A stretch of DNA of 15,916 nucleotides. Origin: Gemmatimonadota bacterium. GTDB taxonomy: Bacteria > GCA-2686955. The translations under genes were made by a program, and so were the position numbers. The stretch is from contig NYZA01000067.1 of NCBI GenBank assembly GCA_002686955.1, positions 1-15,916 of the forward strand, read 5' to 3'. Under the pieces are notes generated by a model. It did not search any database. It was not told the origin of the DNA and worked only from the letters and a program-made list of their open reading frames with translations. Positions 1 through 7,558 of the stretch are shown here, piece after piece. Within the stretch, counting starts at the first letter, position 1; the number at the start of each line of letters is the position of its first letter.

Positions 1-94
1 AGCACGCCTCCGCGCGAAACGGTGCGAAGCACCGCCAGGGCACGAATCTGCGCCCCCTCGCGACGAAAGTTGGTGAGAAATCCGGGTTAGACTC
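1..94. other. Left-edge spacer, no assignable gene
   Basis: No complete gene is visible here. One minus-strand frame stays open from about position 85 to the left edge and reads like protein (it includes REGAQIRALAVLRTVSRG), so it could be the first codons of a divergent gene. It has no ATG after its upstream stop codon, so I do not call it. Confidence 0.3.
88..93 (+). promoter_or_regulatory. Putative -10 element, leaderless-type, for the phospholipase gene
   Basis: TAGACT fits TAnnnT and lies 7 nt before the ATG at 101, so a transcript would begin at or next to the start codon. There is no convincing Shine-Dalgarno sequence and no good -35 box at normal spacing. The same arrangement precedes hemB and the efflux operon. 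Inferred from sequence only. Confidence 0.35.
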
Positions 95-100
95 GTGCCC

Positions 101-1087
101 ATGGCACCCCACGCCACCGCAATCATCCCGCTGCTCTTTCTGAGCACGACTCCCACTTTTGGGGCGGGTGGAAGCACACACTTTCAGATCGCCGACCGCT
201 CACGGTCGTATGTCGATCGAGCCTCCTACCCCGATCTCCACCGCCTGATCCGCCGGGATTATCCCAAGATCTACCGCCACGCCTCGTACTTTCCCGATTG
301 GGGTTACGCCGTCCCGGGTGCGGGAGACTTCGGCGAAGAGGCGCACTGGCCCCCCTTCCAGTACGCCGCTATGGATCACTTGATCGACCATTATCCCGAG
401 CCGTGGTCGGAACATGCGGAGAAGCTCTTTACCTTCATCGCCGGGCTCACCTGTCACGGCGAGGCCGACGATGCCTGGCATTTTGGTGACACCGCATTTC
501 TGAGGGTCGCCACCGATGAGGACCAACCGATCGATGGCGCCTGGCGGACCGACATCGAGGTCGGTTGCGATATGTTCGTGCAAGTGGAAAAGCGGTGGTG
601 GTTCCTGGAACATGCGAATTGGTGGGTGCCGGTGGACGATCTGCTGCTTATCTATGCCGATCTCGGCCACACCGAAGTGGCCGCCGAGCAGATCGAGCTG
701 GGGGTGTCGCTTCTTCATACCGCGATCGCTCTCGAAGATATGTTCGCCTGGTCGCTCTATCTCCCCTTCAAGCTCCGTTTGCCCTGGTCGAACGCCAATT
801 ACCTCGATTGGTGGGACGGCGGTGTTCGCAACGATGCGGAGCTCTCGGCTCTGCGTATGCAGGAGCTATGGGACTACAAGGCGGGCGACCCTTCGTCGTC
901 GGAGCCACGCACCGACACGGGGACGATGTGGCGACACCCGCGTGCCCGGTTGCCGATGCTGGCTGCCGAGCTGGTGCGCGACGGTATTCTCTCGCCGCTC
1001 GTGAGGCGCGAGGCCGGCGCCCTGATCGTGGGGCCGCTGGTGATCATCGATTCGACTGAGCTGGAGAGGCGGATGGGGGAGATGTAG
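101..1087 (+). CDS. Secreted zinc-dependent phospholipase C-like protein (GPI-PLD N-terminal-domain type)
   Basis: This is probably an exported phospholipase or phosphodiesterase of the zinc-dependent phospholipase C fold, the fold of the catalytic domain of GPI-specific phospholipase D. Numbering from the ATG at 101 (328 aa), residues 1-22 form a signal peptide. The rest follows the family pattern in order: STHFQIA (H27), FPDWGY (D66), EEAHWPPF (H82), then a helix with HGEADDAWH (H119, D123, H127). These histidines and aspartates are the expected zinc ligands. The animal enzyme has the same blocks: STH, FPD, STHWTPF, SHMAADVSWH. The length matches the catalytic domain alone, with no propeller attached. 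A GTG at 95 is an alternative start; ATG is preferred because of the TAGACT spacing. The next gene starts 26 bp downstream and encodes a secreted beta-propeller. The true substrate is unknown; the family assignment is firm, the reaction is inferred. Confidence 0.82.
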   Translation: MAPHATAIIPLLFLSTTPTFGAGGSTHFQIADRSRSYVDRASYPDLHRLIRRDYPKIYRHASYFPDWGYAVPGAGDFGEEAHWPPFQYAAMDHLIDHYPEPWSEHAEKLFTFIAGLTCHGEADDAWHFGDTAFLRVATDEDQPIDGAWRTDIEVGCDMFVQVEKRWWFLEHANWWVPVDDLLLIYADLGHTEVAAEQIELGVSLLHTAIALEDMFAWSLYLPFKLRLPWSNANYLDWWDGGVRNDAELSALRMQELWDYKAGDPSSSEPRTDTGTMWRHPRARLPMLAAELVRDGILSPLVRREAGALIVGPLVIIDSTELERRMGEM

Positions 1088-1100
1088 ACGTTTCCGGCGG

Positions 1101-1106
1101 GGAGGG
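1101..1106 (+). promoter_or_regulatory. Strong ribosome binding site for the propeller gene
   Basis: GGAGGG lies 7 nt before the ATG at 1114. It matters because it fixes translation at 1114, upstream of the frameshift, rather than at the TTG at 1230 where the long open frame begins. Confidence 0.75.
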
Positions 1107-1113
1107 AAGAGCC

Positions 1114-3212
1114 ATGTTGAAGACGGAGTTCTGGACACCTACCGTGGGCGCGATCGCCCTGATTCTCTATCTTGTGGGTGCGCACCCCCTGCCGCCAACG
1201 CCGTTGAACTCCACGACCTGCGCGGTGAGTTGGCCGTCGCGGGTGGGCAGGCCTTCATCGCGGCCGCGGGCGGTGTGTTGGTGGTGGATGTCGACGTCGA
1301 TGTCGAGGGGGAGATTCCGGTGCGCGCGGAGGTCGAGATCGACGGGGATCCCAGGGGTGTCGCGGTCTTTGATGCTGGCGGCGTGTTTCCAGTCCTGGCG
1401 GTATCGGTTCGTGACTTCGGGGGGACTGGCCGGGACGGAATAGCCATCGTCGAGGTGCGTCCGGCCGGTGTCGATGTGCTGGGTTGGGCGGTCGCGCCCG
1501 CCACGGGAGAGGTCGAAGAGCCGGCGGTTGCCGGCGATCTTGTGTTGGTACGAACCGAAACCGGCTTCTTGGTCTTCGACGCACGCGAGCGAGAGCACCC
1601 TCATTGGGTGGGGCGCTACGACGCGATTCTTCAAGGCGCGGAGCGGGTGAACGACGTCGTGGGACGAGCAGACGTGGCCTACCTCTTGGTCGACGATCAA
1701 CCCTGTCTCCAGATCGTGGATCTCGAGGATCCTTCGGCACCTGCCTACGTCGGCTCTCGCGTCGAGAGCACCACTCTTGCGCAGAAGGGCACATTTGGAC
1801 TGCGGGCACCACTGCTCGCGGGCACCTGCTCCACGCGGCACGACACTCCCGCGCATTCTCTGCATTCCTTCAAGACCGGTACCGATACTTGGACATCGTC
1901 GATCGGTCTCGATGCCGAGGACAGCCGCGTGGCCGCGCTCGATGGAGGGTGTGCTGTGGTCTACACCCACGCCCCGGGGGAAGCGGGGCGAGAGCGGCTG
2001 CGCATCTTCGATGTGGGCGAGCCGGAGGGCGCGCCACTGGTCAAGGCGACGCTTGGATTGGGGAGCCGGATCTACGCGATGGCCATTCTCGGCGACACTG
2101 TGGCCGTTGTGGGGCACGGGGGATGGTGTTGGTCCGGCGATGTGCCCCCGGAAGATCTGGTCAACTCCTACGACACCTACGATATCTCCACGGTCGATCT
2201 GCGCAATCCCGAAAACCCTGTGATCCTGGACGTTTTGACGGTCGACTTGCCGTGGAGCCTCTATTGCTCTGCTCGCAAGCCGCTTGCGGTGCGAGAAGAC
2301 GGTATTGGGATCTTCTCGGGGGGCTTCGATCTACACGTGATCGATGTAGCTGACCCTTCAGCGATACAGCATTTGGCGACGCTGGAGGGAGAGGACGGGC
2401 AGGTGGCGGCGATCGAAGGGTCGACGGCGGTGGTCAGCCAAGTTGAATTCGACTGGTCGTACGAGTGGTACCAGCGCCTTACGACCATCGATCTATCGGA
2501 GCCCACCGAACCACAAGTCGTCGCGCGATGGTCCGAAGTGTACGATGGGCCGACGTCGGCTTCAGGCGGCGACGCCGCCGACCTCGAAATCCGGGACGGC
2601 CATGCCTGGATTCTCGGTCATATCTGGAAGAACTACTACGGTGGACTTCAAGACGTCCGCGGGAAGCTCTACACCGTTGATATCACCGACCCGACCACAC
2701 CTGAACTTGTCGAGACTATCGATCTCGATCTGGCAAACGACCTTGCGTTTGCCGATTCTCTACTCTACATCGCCGAAGGGCGCAGGCACCATCGCGGCCC
2801 CGGTCGCATCGCTATTCGTCGCATAGTCGGCCCGGGCCGGAGCATCGCCGTGAGCGAGCTACGATACGGAGATTATCCCACGCGCTACCCGGGCGCTGAG
2901 GCGCGCGTGCTTCCCTTCGGCCTGGGGCAGGTGTTGTGTGTGCGCGGCAAAGACGAAGGATATTCCTACCCGGGGGAGAGTCACCAGATCGACGCCTTCC
3001 TCCCCGAAGCCCCGGCGGATCTCGCCATCGGCACGCCGATCACATCCGCTCGGACAGTCCCCTTCGGCGATATCGCACTCATCAACGACAATATCGTCGT
3101 CAGCGCCGCCGGCAATGATCTGGAGATCATGCCTCTGCGCTACGGCTCACCGGGCGTTCCGTGGCTCATCGCGGAGCGCGTTCTTCCAGTGCCGGAGGGA
3201 TCGGATCGATGA
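1114..3212 (+). CDS. Secreted LVIVD-repeat beta-propeller protein, with an apparent frameshift near its N-terminus
   Basis: The body (frame of 1230-3212, up to 660 aa) is a beta-propeller of the LVIVD type. Strand-turn units of the form hydrophobic-x-x-hydrophobic-D-hydrophobic-x-x-P recur: VLVVDVD, LQIVDLEDPSAP, LRIFDVGEPEGAP, VDLRNPENP, LHVIDVADPSA, LTTIDLSEPTEP and LYTVDITDPTTP. Such proteins are surface or periplasmic, usually binding rather than catalytic. The signal peptide (MLKTEFWTPTVGAIALILYL, then VGAHP) sits in another frame, opened by ATG 1114 behind a strong ribosome binding site. The propeller frame reads back upstream as AANAVELHDLRGEL, well before its first possible start, TTG 1230. 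One extra C in the C5 run at 1185-1189 would join them as VGAHPPAANAVEL. So this is a recent frameshift, a slippage site or an assembly error. It lies 26 bp after the phospholipase and was probably co-transcribed with it. No C-terminal anchor or sorting domain is seen. Confidence 0.75.
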
Positions 3213-3350
3213 TTGCGCAGCCGATTCAATTCGCACCTCTTGCGTATTTGGCGTTTCCCTTTGCGCTTTGCACGCATCTCCGGCCGAGGCGAGGCGAATC
3301 GATGTGCCGGCCGATGTTCCCACCATTCAGGCCGGCATCGACAAGGCTCA
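3209..3350 (+). pseudogene. N-terminal remnant of a secreted right-handed beta-helix protein
   Basis: A hydrophobic leader is followed by RRIDVPADVPTIQAGIDKA. This is the usual opening of secreted right-handed parallel beta-helix (pectate-lyase-like) proteins, which normally continues with a GDTVLVAPGTY-type segment. Here it stops after IDKA, around 3350, and no beta-helix repeats follow. The frame of that motif has no good start codon of its own. An ATG at 3209 overlaps the TGA of the propeller gene (ATGA) and opens a different frame with a plausible leader (MIAQPIQFAPLAYLAFPFAL), so a frameshift is also likely. It is a remnant, not a functional gene; the family assignment rests on about 18 residues. 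Confidence 0.5.
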
Positions 3351-3776
3351 CGACGAACCCGACCATCATCAAGAAACCACTGACTACGTCGGCATGGGAG
3401 ACCGAGATCATTCCCGCCAACGCGGTATTAGGCGATCACGAAGAGCGCGGCCACCAAGATCGCCGTTTCGATCGAGATCCGCGGCGCCGATCTCGACCGT
3501 TTTTTCGGCGTTGCCGAAGATGCTGTCGGTGCCGATCCACGTGGCGAGCAACGTTCCGAAGAGAACGACCGGCGACAGGTCGCGGCCCGCGAGAGCGAAA
3601 TCGGCCTGGGTCCGGACCCGCCGGACCTTCCACGCGCCGATAGCAAGGAGCGCGAACAGATAGCCGAAGACGACGATGGCGTGGGTGATGACGCCGAATC
3701 CGGTCGGTGTTGACGAGACAAAGATGTTGGGAGCGGGAGGATAGCCCAGTCCTCCTCGACGGAACCTGGGTCGCAT
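3340..3776 (-). pseudogene. Decayed sodium:solute symporter (SSS family), internally deleted and truncated
   Basis: Three pieces of an SSS-family transporter lie in order on the minus strand. Piece 1 (about 3720-3486) has the first transmembrane helix (HAIVVFGYLFALLAIGAW), then FALAGRDLSPVVLFGTLLA and WIGTDSIFGNAEKTVEIG, typical of helices 1-2. Piece 2 (3478-3431), in another frame, reads ISIETAILVAALFVIA and stops at a TAA. Piece 3 (about 3426-3340), in a third frame, reads ALAGMISVSHADVVSGFL then MMVGFVVSLV. Pieces 2 and 3 become continuous if the bases at the TAA are read as TAC ACC. The helices expected between pieces 1 and 2 are missing, which points to an internal out-of-frame deletion. 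Everything after piece 3 is lost where the beta-helix remnant begins. It was transcribed divergently from hemB. Not functional. Confidence 0.7.
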
Positions 3777-3836
3777 GAGTTGCGCCGGGGCGGCGCGCTG
3801 GTCTTGGTGGAAGCCAAGTTCGGGGCAACCCGAGGC

Positions 3837-3864
3837 TTGTGTGGGTCTCCAGTCGGAGTAATCT
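3837..3864 (+). promoter_or_regulatory. Putative hemB promoter, leaderless-type
   Basis: TTGTGT (3837-3842) and TAATCT (3859-3864) are separated by 16 nt, and the -10-like box ends 6 nt before the hemB ATG. GGAG at 3855-3858 is 12 nt from the ATG, rather far for a ribosome binding site, and could pair with CTCC at 3865-3868 or nearby. Prediction from sequence only. Confidence 0.35.
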
Positions 3865-3870
3865 CCTCCC

Positions 3871-4860
3871 ATGCCTTTCCCCATCAACCGCCCGCGCAGG
3901 CTCCGCCGGAGCAAGAGCCTCCGGCGCATGGTTCGTGAAACGCACGTCGCTTCCCAAGATCTGATCGATCCGCTTTTCGTCGTCGAGGGGAGCGGGATTC
4001 GCGAAGAGGTGCGCTCGATGCCGGGCGTCTTTCGCTCCTCGGTCGACCGGCTCCCGGAAGAGATCGAGGCGGTCGTCGCCGCCGGAATTCCCGCCGTGAT
4101 TCTCTTCGGCATTCCCGCCGAGAAGGACGCGCTCGGGTCGGGCGCCTACGCCGATCGCGGAATCGTCCAGCAGGCGATCCGCCGCATCAAGGGGCTCGCG
4201 CCCGAGCTGACCGTGATCGCCGATCTATGCCTTTGCGAGTACACCGACCACGGCCATTGCGGCGTCGTCGAGGGGGATCGCGTGCTGAACGATCCCACAC
4301 TCGAGCTGCTCGCCCGCACCGCGATCTCTCAGGCCGGCGCCGGAGCCGACATTATCGCGCCATCCGACATGATGGACGGCCGCGTGGCACGAATCCGCCG
4401 CGCTCTCGACGAGAACAGTTTTGACGAGATTCCGATCCTGAGCTACGCGGCAAAGTACGCATCGGCCTTCTACGGCCCCTTCCGCGACGCGGCCGAGTCC
4501 GCGCCTTCGTTTGGGGATCGTCGCGCCTACCAGATCGATCCGGCCAATGCCCGCGAGGCGATGCGGGAGGTCGAGCTCGATATCGCGGAGGGTGCCGACA
4601 TCATTATGGTCAAGCCCGCGCTCCCTTATCTCGACGTGTTGCGGCGGATCCGCGATCGCCACGACGACTTGCCGATCGCCGCCTACCAGGTCAGCGGGGA
4701 GTACGCGATGGTGAAGGCCGCCGCGAAGGCCGGCTGGGTCGACGGCAGGCGCGTCATGGTCGAATCGCTCACCTCGATCAAGCGGGCCGGTGCCGACCTG
4801 ATCCTGAGCTACTTCGCGAAGGAGTTTTGCGGGCTGCCGGAGGAGATGCGGGCTTCGTAG
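3871..4860 (+). CDS. hemB: Porphobilinogen synthase (delta-aminolevulinic acid dehydratase)
   Basis: This cytoplasmic enzyme condenses two 5-aminolevulinate molecules to porphobilinogen, the shared pyrrole precursor of heme and other tetrapyrroles. The 329-aa protein is full length and has every hallmark. The N-terminus ([18 protein letters not shown]) is typical. The metal site [13 protein letters not shown] carries C120, C122 and C130, marking the zinc-dependent class rather than the aspartate-rich magnesium type. The two active-site lysines are K195 in [17 protein letters not shown] and K248 in [19 protein letters not shown] (272-280) and the [12 protein letters not shown] helix near the C-terminus are also conserved. 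The start is ATG 3871, directly before the conserved N-terminal arm. No other heme gene is nearby, so it seems to be transcribed alone, divergently from the dead symporter. Identification is certain. Confidence 0.98.
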   Translation: MPFPINRPRRLRRSKSLRRMVRETHVASQDLIDPLFVVEGSGIREEVRSMPGVFRSSVDRLPEEIEAVVAAGIPAVILFGIPAEKDALGSGAYADRGIVQQAIRRIKGLAPELTVIADLCLCEYTDHGHCGVVEGDRVLNDPTLELLARTAISQAGAGADIIAPSDMMDGRVARIRRALDENSFDEIPILSYAAKYASAFYGPFRDAAESAPSFGDRRAYQIDPANAREAMREVELDIAEGADIIMVKPALPYLDVLRRIRDRHDDLPIAAYQVSGEYAMVKAAAKAGWVDGRRVMVESLTSIKRAGADLILSYFAKEFCGLPEEMRAS

Positions 4861-5013
4861 GCCGAGGCGCGTGAAGCTCGTGCAACCACGGGGCATGCGT
4901 GGCTTCCTCTCACGGAACCTGATCCCAGTGCGTCCCCCAAAGGGGTCTTCATGGGATCGGTGAGGCTTCAACCGTACTGGCCGAGCGGCTCTCGACCGAA
5001 GTAGAGTCTCGCG
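4861..5013 (+). terminator. Hairpin-rich spacer after hemB, possible terminator region
   Basis: The 153-bp spacer holds no gene but has nested inverted repeats. GATCCCA (4921-4927) pairs with TGGGATC (4952-4958), and inside it CCCC AAA GGGG (4935-4945) forms a tight second hairpin. CCACG (4886-4890) can pair with CGTGG (4898-4902), and TGAAGC (4872-4877) with GCTTCA (4965-4970) could enclose the whole set. There is no T-tract, so it is not a textbook intrinsic terminator. It may end hemB transcription with Rho, protect a transcript end, or be regulatory. Confidence 0.4.
5002..5007 (+). promoter_or_regulatory. Putative -10 element of the efflux operon, leaderless-type
   Basis: TAGAGT fits TAnnnT and ends 6 nt before the ATG at 5014, with no Shine-Dalgarno sequence between. 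No clear -35 box is found at 16-18 nt spacing. Its placement matches that at hemB and the phospholipase gene. Confidence 0.35.
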
Positions 5014-6468
5014 ATGCTCCGCCGAATCGCCCGCCGGACTGCCCTTGTCCTCTGCGCGCTCCTTGCACCCGAGGCCGCCGCTCTCACCCTAGCCGATGCC
5101 CTCGGCGAAGCTCGCCGTTCCGATCCGGCTCTGGCGGCCTCGCGGGCCGATGAGGATGCCGCGGCTGATGCACTGAAGAGCGCTTGGAGCACCTGGCTGC
5201 CGGAGTTGACGCTCCAGCAGCGATTCACTCGACTCGATGCGGAGACAGTCGATCGCGCCAACGCCTTTCTCGATTTCATCCCCTCGACTCCGATGCCCGG
5301 CGATTCACTTCCGCCGCCCACCGATCCGCCGGGCGGAACGCTCGACTACGAAGAGCTGCGGGTGTTTCGGGATAGCCATCGGACCGAGCTGGAGCTCACG
5401 TGGCCGGTGATCACCGGCGGGGCGCGCCTGGGGGCGATCCGGATGGCGGGGGGGGCGCGGGATCTCGCCGCCGAGGCGAAGCGGCTGGAGGCGCGCCGGG
5501 CGGAGCTGGAGACCCGCACCACATTTTTCTCGGCTCTGCGGGCGACGCAGACGATCGAAGTGTTGCGGGCCAACGCGGAGCGGGTCGATGCCTATCTGAG
5601 CGCCGCCCGGGAGCGTAGGCGGGCCGGGAGGGCGACCGAGCTCGATGTGTTGCGCTGGGAGGTCGGCGCCGAGGCGGCCCGTGCCGATCTGGCCGAGGCG
5701 CGGGCGGGGCTGACGGCGGCACGGGCGTCGTTGGAGCGGCTGCTCGGGCGCCCGCTCGGTGCCGAGGAATCGCTCGAGTCTCTGGTCGAGAGTCGGGATC
5801 TGCCGGAGCTGGCCGAGATCGAGGCGGTGCTCGCCGACACCACCGGCGACGCTCTGCGGCGATGGAGTGCTGCGCTCCGAAGCGATGCTCCTTCCGTTCG
5901 CGCCGCCGAGGCCGCTCGCCGCGTCGCCGCCGGGGTCGTCGGTGTCGCCACGGCGCCTCTCTTACCTTCGTTCGCTCTCGGCGCGAGCTACGGTTGGCAG
6001 TCGAACGAGACTGTCGCGCTCGACGGCTACCGCGAATGGAATGCATCGGCAATTTTGTCGCTTCCTCTGCTGCCGCTCGCCACCGGCTACTTCGACCGCG
6101 CCGAGGCCCGCGCCCGCGTGGCGGCCGAGGGGTATCGCGTGGAGCAGGCGCGCCGCTCGACCCGCGAAGAGCTGCTGAGCCGAAGCGCCCGGCTCCGGGC
6201 CGCCGCGGTTCGGCGCGCCCATGCGCGCAAGGGGTGCGAGGCGGCACGCATGAGTCTCGTGGCCGCGGAGCGGGGAAGCGCCCGGGGGGGCGTGTCACGC
6301 CTCGAGCTCGAAGACGCGCGCGTTGCACTTCTCGAGACCGAGCTTGGCGAGATCTCGGCGCGAACCGCCTACTACATCGAGGCCGCCGGTCTCGGATTCC
6401 TGCTGGGCTTCTCCGCGTTGACACCCACGGGCGACGCGCGGACCGATCTCCTCGAGGATGCACGATGA
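5014..6468 (+). CDS. TolC-like outer membrane efflux channel (OEP family)
   Basis: This is the outer-membrane exit duct of the tripartite efflux system encoded with the next two genes. The 484-aa protein begins with a signal peptide (MLRRIARRTALVLCALLAPE, then AAA) and then LTLADALGEARRSDPALAAS, the standard start of outer membrane efflux proteins. Long alanine/arginine/glutamate-rich helices follow in two repeated halves, about 130-270 and 370-460, including the RATELDVLRWEV turn (compare the family's GxxxxxDVLxA motif). Each half also has a strand segment, near ELELTWPVITGGARLGA and ASAILSLPLLPLATGYFDRA. A proline-rich loop at about 86-112 (STPMPGDSLPPPTDPPGG) may be surface exposed. Its stop overlaps the adaptor start (ATGA). 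A run of eight G at 5448-5455 lies in the gene, currently in frame. Transported substrates cannot be read from sequence. Confidence 0.9.
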   Translation: MLRRIARRTALVLCALLAPEAAALTLADALGEARRSDPALAASRADEDAAADALKSAWSTWLPELTLQQRFTRLDAETVDRANAFLDFIPSTPMPGDSLPPPTDPPGGTLDYEELRVFRDSHRTELELTWPVITGGARLGAIRMAGGARDLAAEAKRLEARRAELETRTTFFSALRATQTIEVLRANAERVDAYLSAARERRRAGRATELDVLRWEVGAEAARADLAEARAGLTAARASLERLLGRPLGAEESLESLVESRDLPELAEIEAVLADTTGDALRRWSAALRSDAPSVRAAEAARRVAAGVVGVATAPLLPSFALGASYGWQSNETVALDGYREWNASAILSLPLLPLATGYFDRAEARARVAAEGYRVEQARRSTREELLSRSARLRAAAVRRAHARKGCEAARMSLVAAERGSARGGVSRLELEDARVALLETELGEISARTAYYIEAAGLGFLLGFSALTPTGDARTDLLEDAR

Positions 6469-7556
6469 AGCAGCGCTCTTGGATCGTTATTGTGTTGGCA
6501 TCAATTCTCGCGAGCTGCGGTGGCGACACCGGCGCCGCTTCCCCCGGCGAGAAGGGTGGCCAGTCACTACCGGCGCCGACTTCGGTCGAGGTCGAGCGCG
6601 TCGTTCCCCGCTCCGCCGATGCCCTGATCCGCGCGACGGGCACCGTCGAAGCCGACCGCGACGTTTGGCTTTCTTCCGAAGTCGGGGGACGGATCGTGTG
6701 GCGGTTGCCCGATGAAGGTGCGGGGGTCGCCGCGGGTGAGCCGATCGTGCGCTTCGATCGAGAGCCGGCGGAGATCGGCCTTTCGAGGGCGGAGGCGGGG
6801 CACGAGGCGGCGCTGGCGGCGGCGGAGCATGCGGAGCGCGAATGGACGCGGGTGCGGGAGCTGCACGCCGCCGGAGATCTCACCGATTCGGAGCGGGATG
6901 GGGCCGAGCTGGCGCAGCGCACGGCGCTTGCCGGTCTGCGCGATGCGGCCGCGAGCCTGCGCGCGGCGGAACGCGTGTTGCGTGAGACGGTCGTCATCGC
7001 CCCTTGGGATGGATCCGTGGCCGCGATTGTCGCTGACATCGGCGCCGGCATCGCTCCGGGCCAGCCGGTCGCCCGCCTACTCTCCAGCGACACTCCTCGC
7101 ACCGTCATCGGCCTTCCCGCGGCCGAAATCGTTGCCATCGAGGTCGGAGACAGCGCACGAGTTTCGCTCGTCGATCTCTCGGAGCGCCGTTGGACCGGCA
7201 TCGTCAGCTCTCTCGCCACCGCCCCCGACCCCGCAACCCGCACCTACCGGGTCGAGATCGCTCTCCCCGACGCGACCGCTCCCCGCATTGGAATGGCGGT
7301 TCAGGTCGAGCTTGTGCGCGAGCGCCTCGCGGAGGTCGTGATGATCCCGCAGTCGGCGGTCGTCGTTCGGCGCGGCAGCGATCTCGCCTTTTTGGAGCGG
7401 GATGGGAGCGCGCGGCGGCGTTTACTCTCGCTTGGGGAGCGGATCGACGATCGGGTGCGGGTCCTCGAAGGGGTCGAAGTCGATGACCGACTCATCGTGG
7501 TCGGCCACGAGCGACTCGCGGATGGTGAAGCGGTCGAAGTGCGGGCGGAACGATAG
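6465..7556 (+). CDS. RND efflux periplasmic adaptor (membrane fusion protein), lipoprotein
   Basis: This protein bridges the inner-membrane pump and the outer-membrane channel. ATG 6465 overlaps the upstream stop and gives 363 aa, beginning with a lipoprotein signal whose lipobox LASC puts the lipidated cysteine at residue 18. The order of parts is standard: a first half-lipoyl motif (about 67-98, VWLSSEVGGRIVWRLPDEGA through PIVRFD), an alanine-rich alpha-hairpin (about 100-172), a second half-lipoyl motif (VIAPWDGSVAAIVADIGAGI, 177-196), a beta-barrel (about 210-285) and a membrane-proximal domain with the conserved MIPQSAVV (293-300). The helical hairpin is short, as in AcrA-like adaptors rather than metal-efflux types with extra domains. 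The frame is open far upstream, to 5862, but that part overlaps the channel gene in another frame and is a shadow. The pump starts 2 bp after this stop. Confidence 0.93.
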   Translation: MKQRSWIVIVLASILASCGGDTGAASPGEKGGQSLPAPTSVEVERVVPRSADALIRATGTVEADRDVWLSSEVGGRIVWRLPDEGAGVAAGEPIVRFDREPAEIGLSRAEAGHEAALAAAEHAEREWTRVRELHAAGDLTDSERDGAELAQRTALAGLRDAAASLRAAERVLRETVVIAPWDGSVAAIVADIGAGIAPGQPVARLLSSDTPRTVIGLPAAEIVAIEVGDSARVSLVDLSERRWTGIVSSLATAPDPATRTYRVEIALPDATAPRIGMAVQVELVRERLAEVVMIPQSAVVVRRGSDLAFLERDGSARRRLLSLGERIDDRVRVLEGVEVDDRLIVVGHERLADGEAVEVRAER

Positions 7557-7558
7557 GA

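Noticed and set aside
5862-6464. Upstream open extension of the adaptor frame, giving a 564-residue protein
   Set aside because: It overlaps the channel gene in a different frame and is arginine-rich shadow sequence. ATG 6465 with a lipoprotein signal is the clear start.
5411-7243. Long minus-strand open frame opposite the channel and adaptor genes
   Set aside because: Its composition is serine/arginine/proline-rich, typical of the antisense of GC-rich genes, and it has no recognisable domain. The plus-strand genes are secure.
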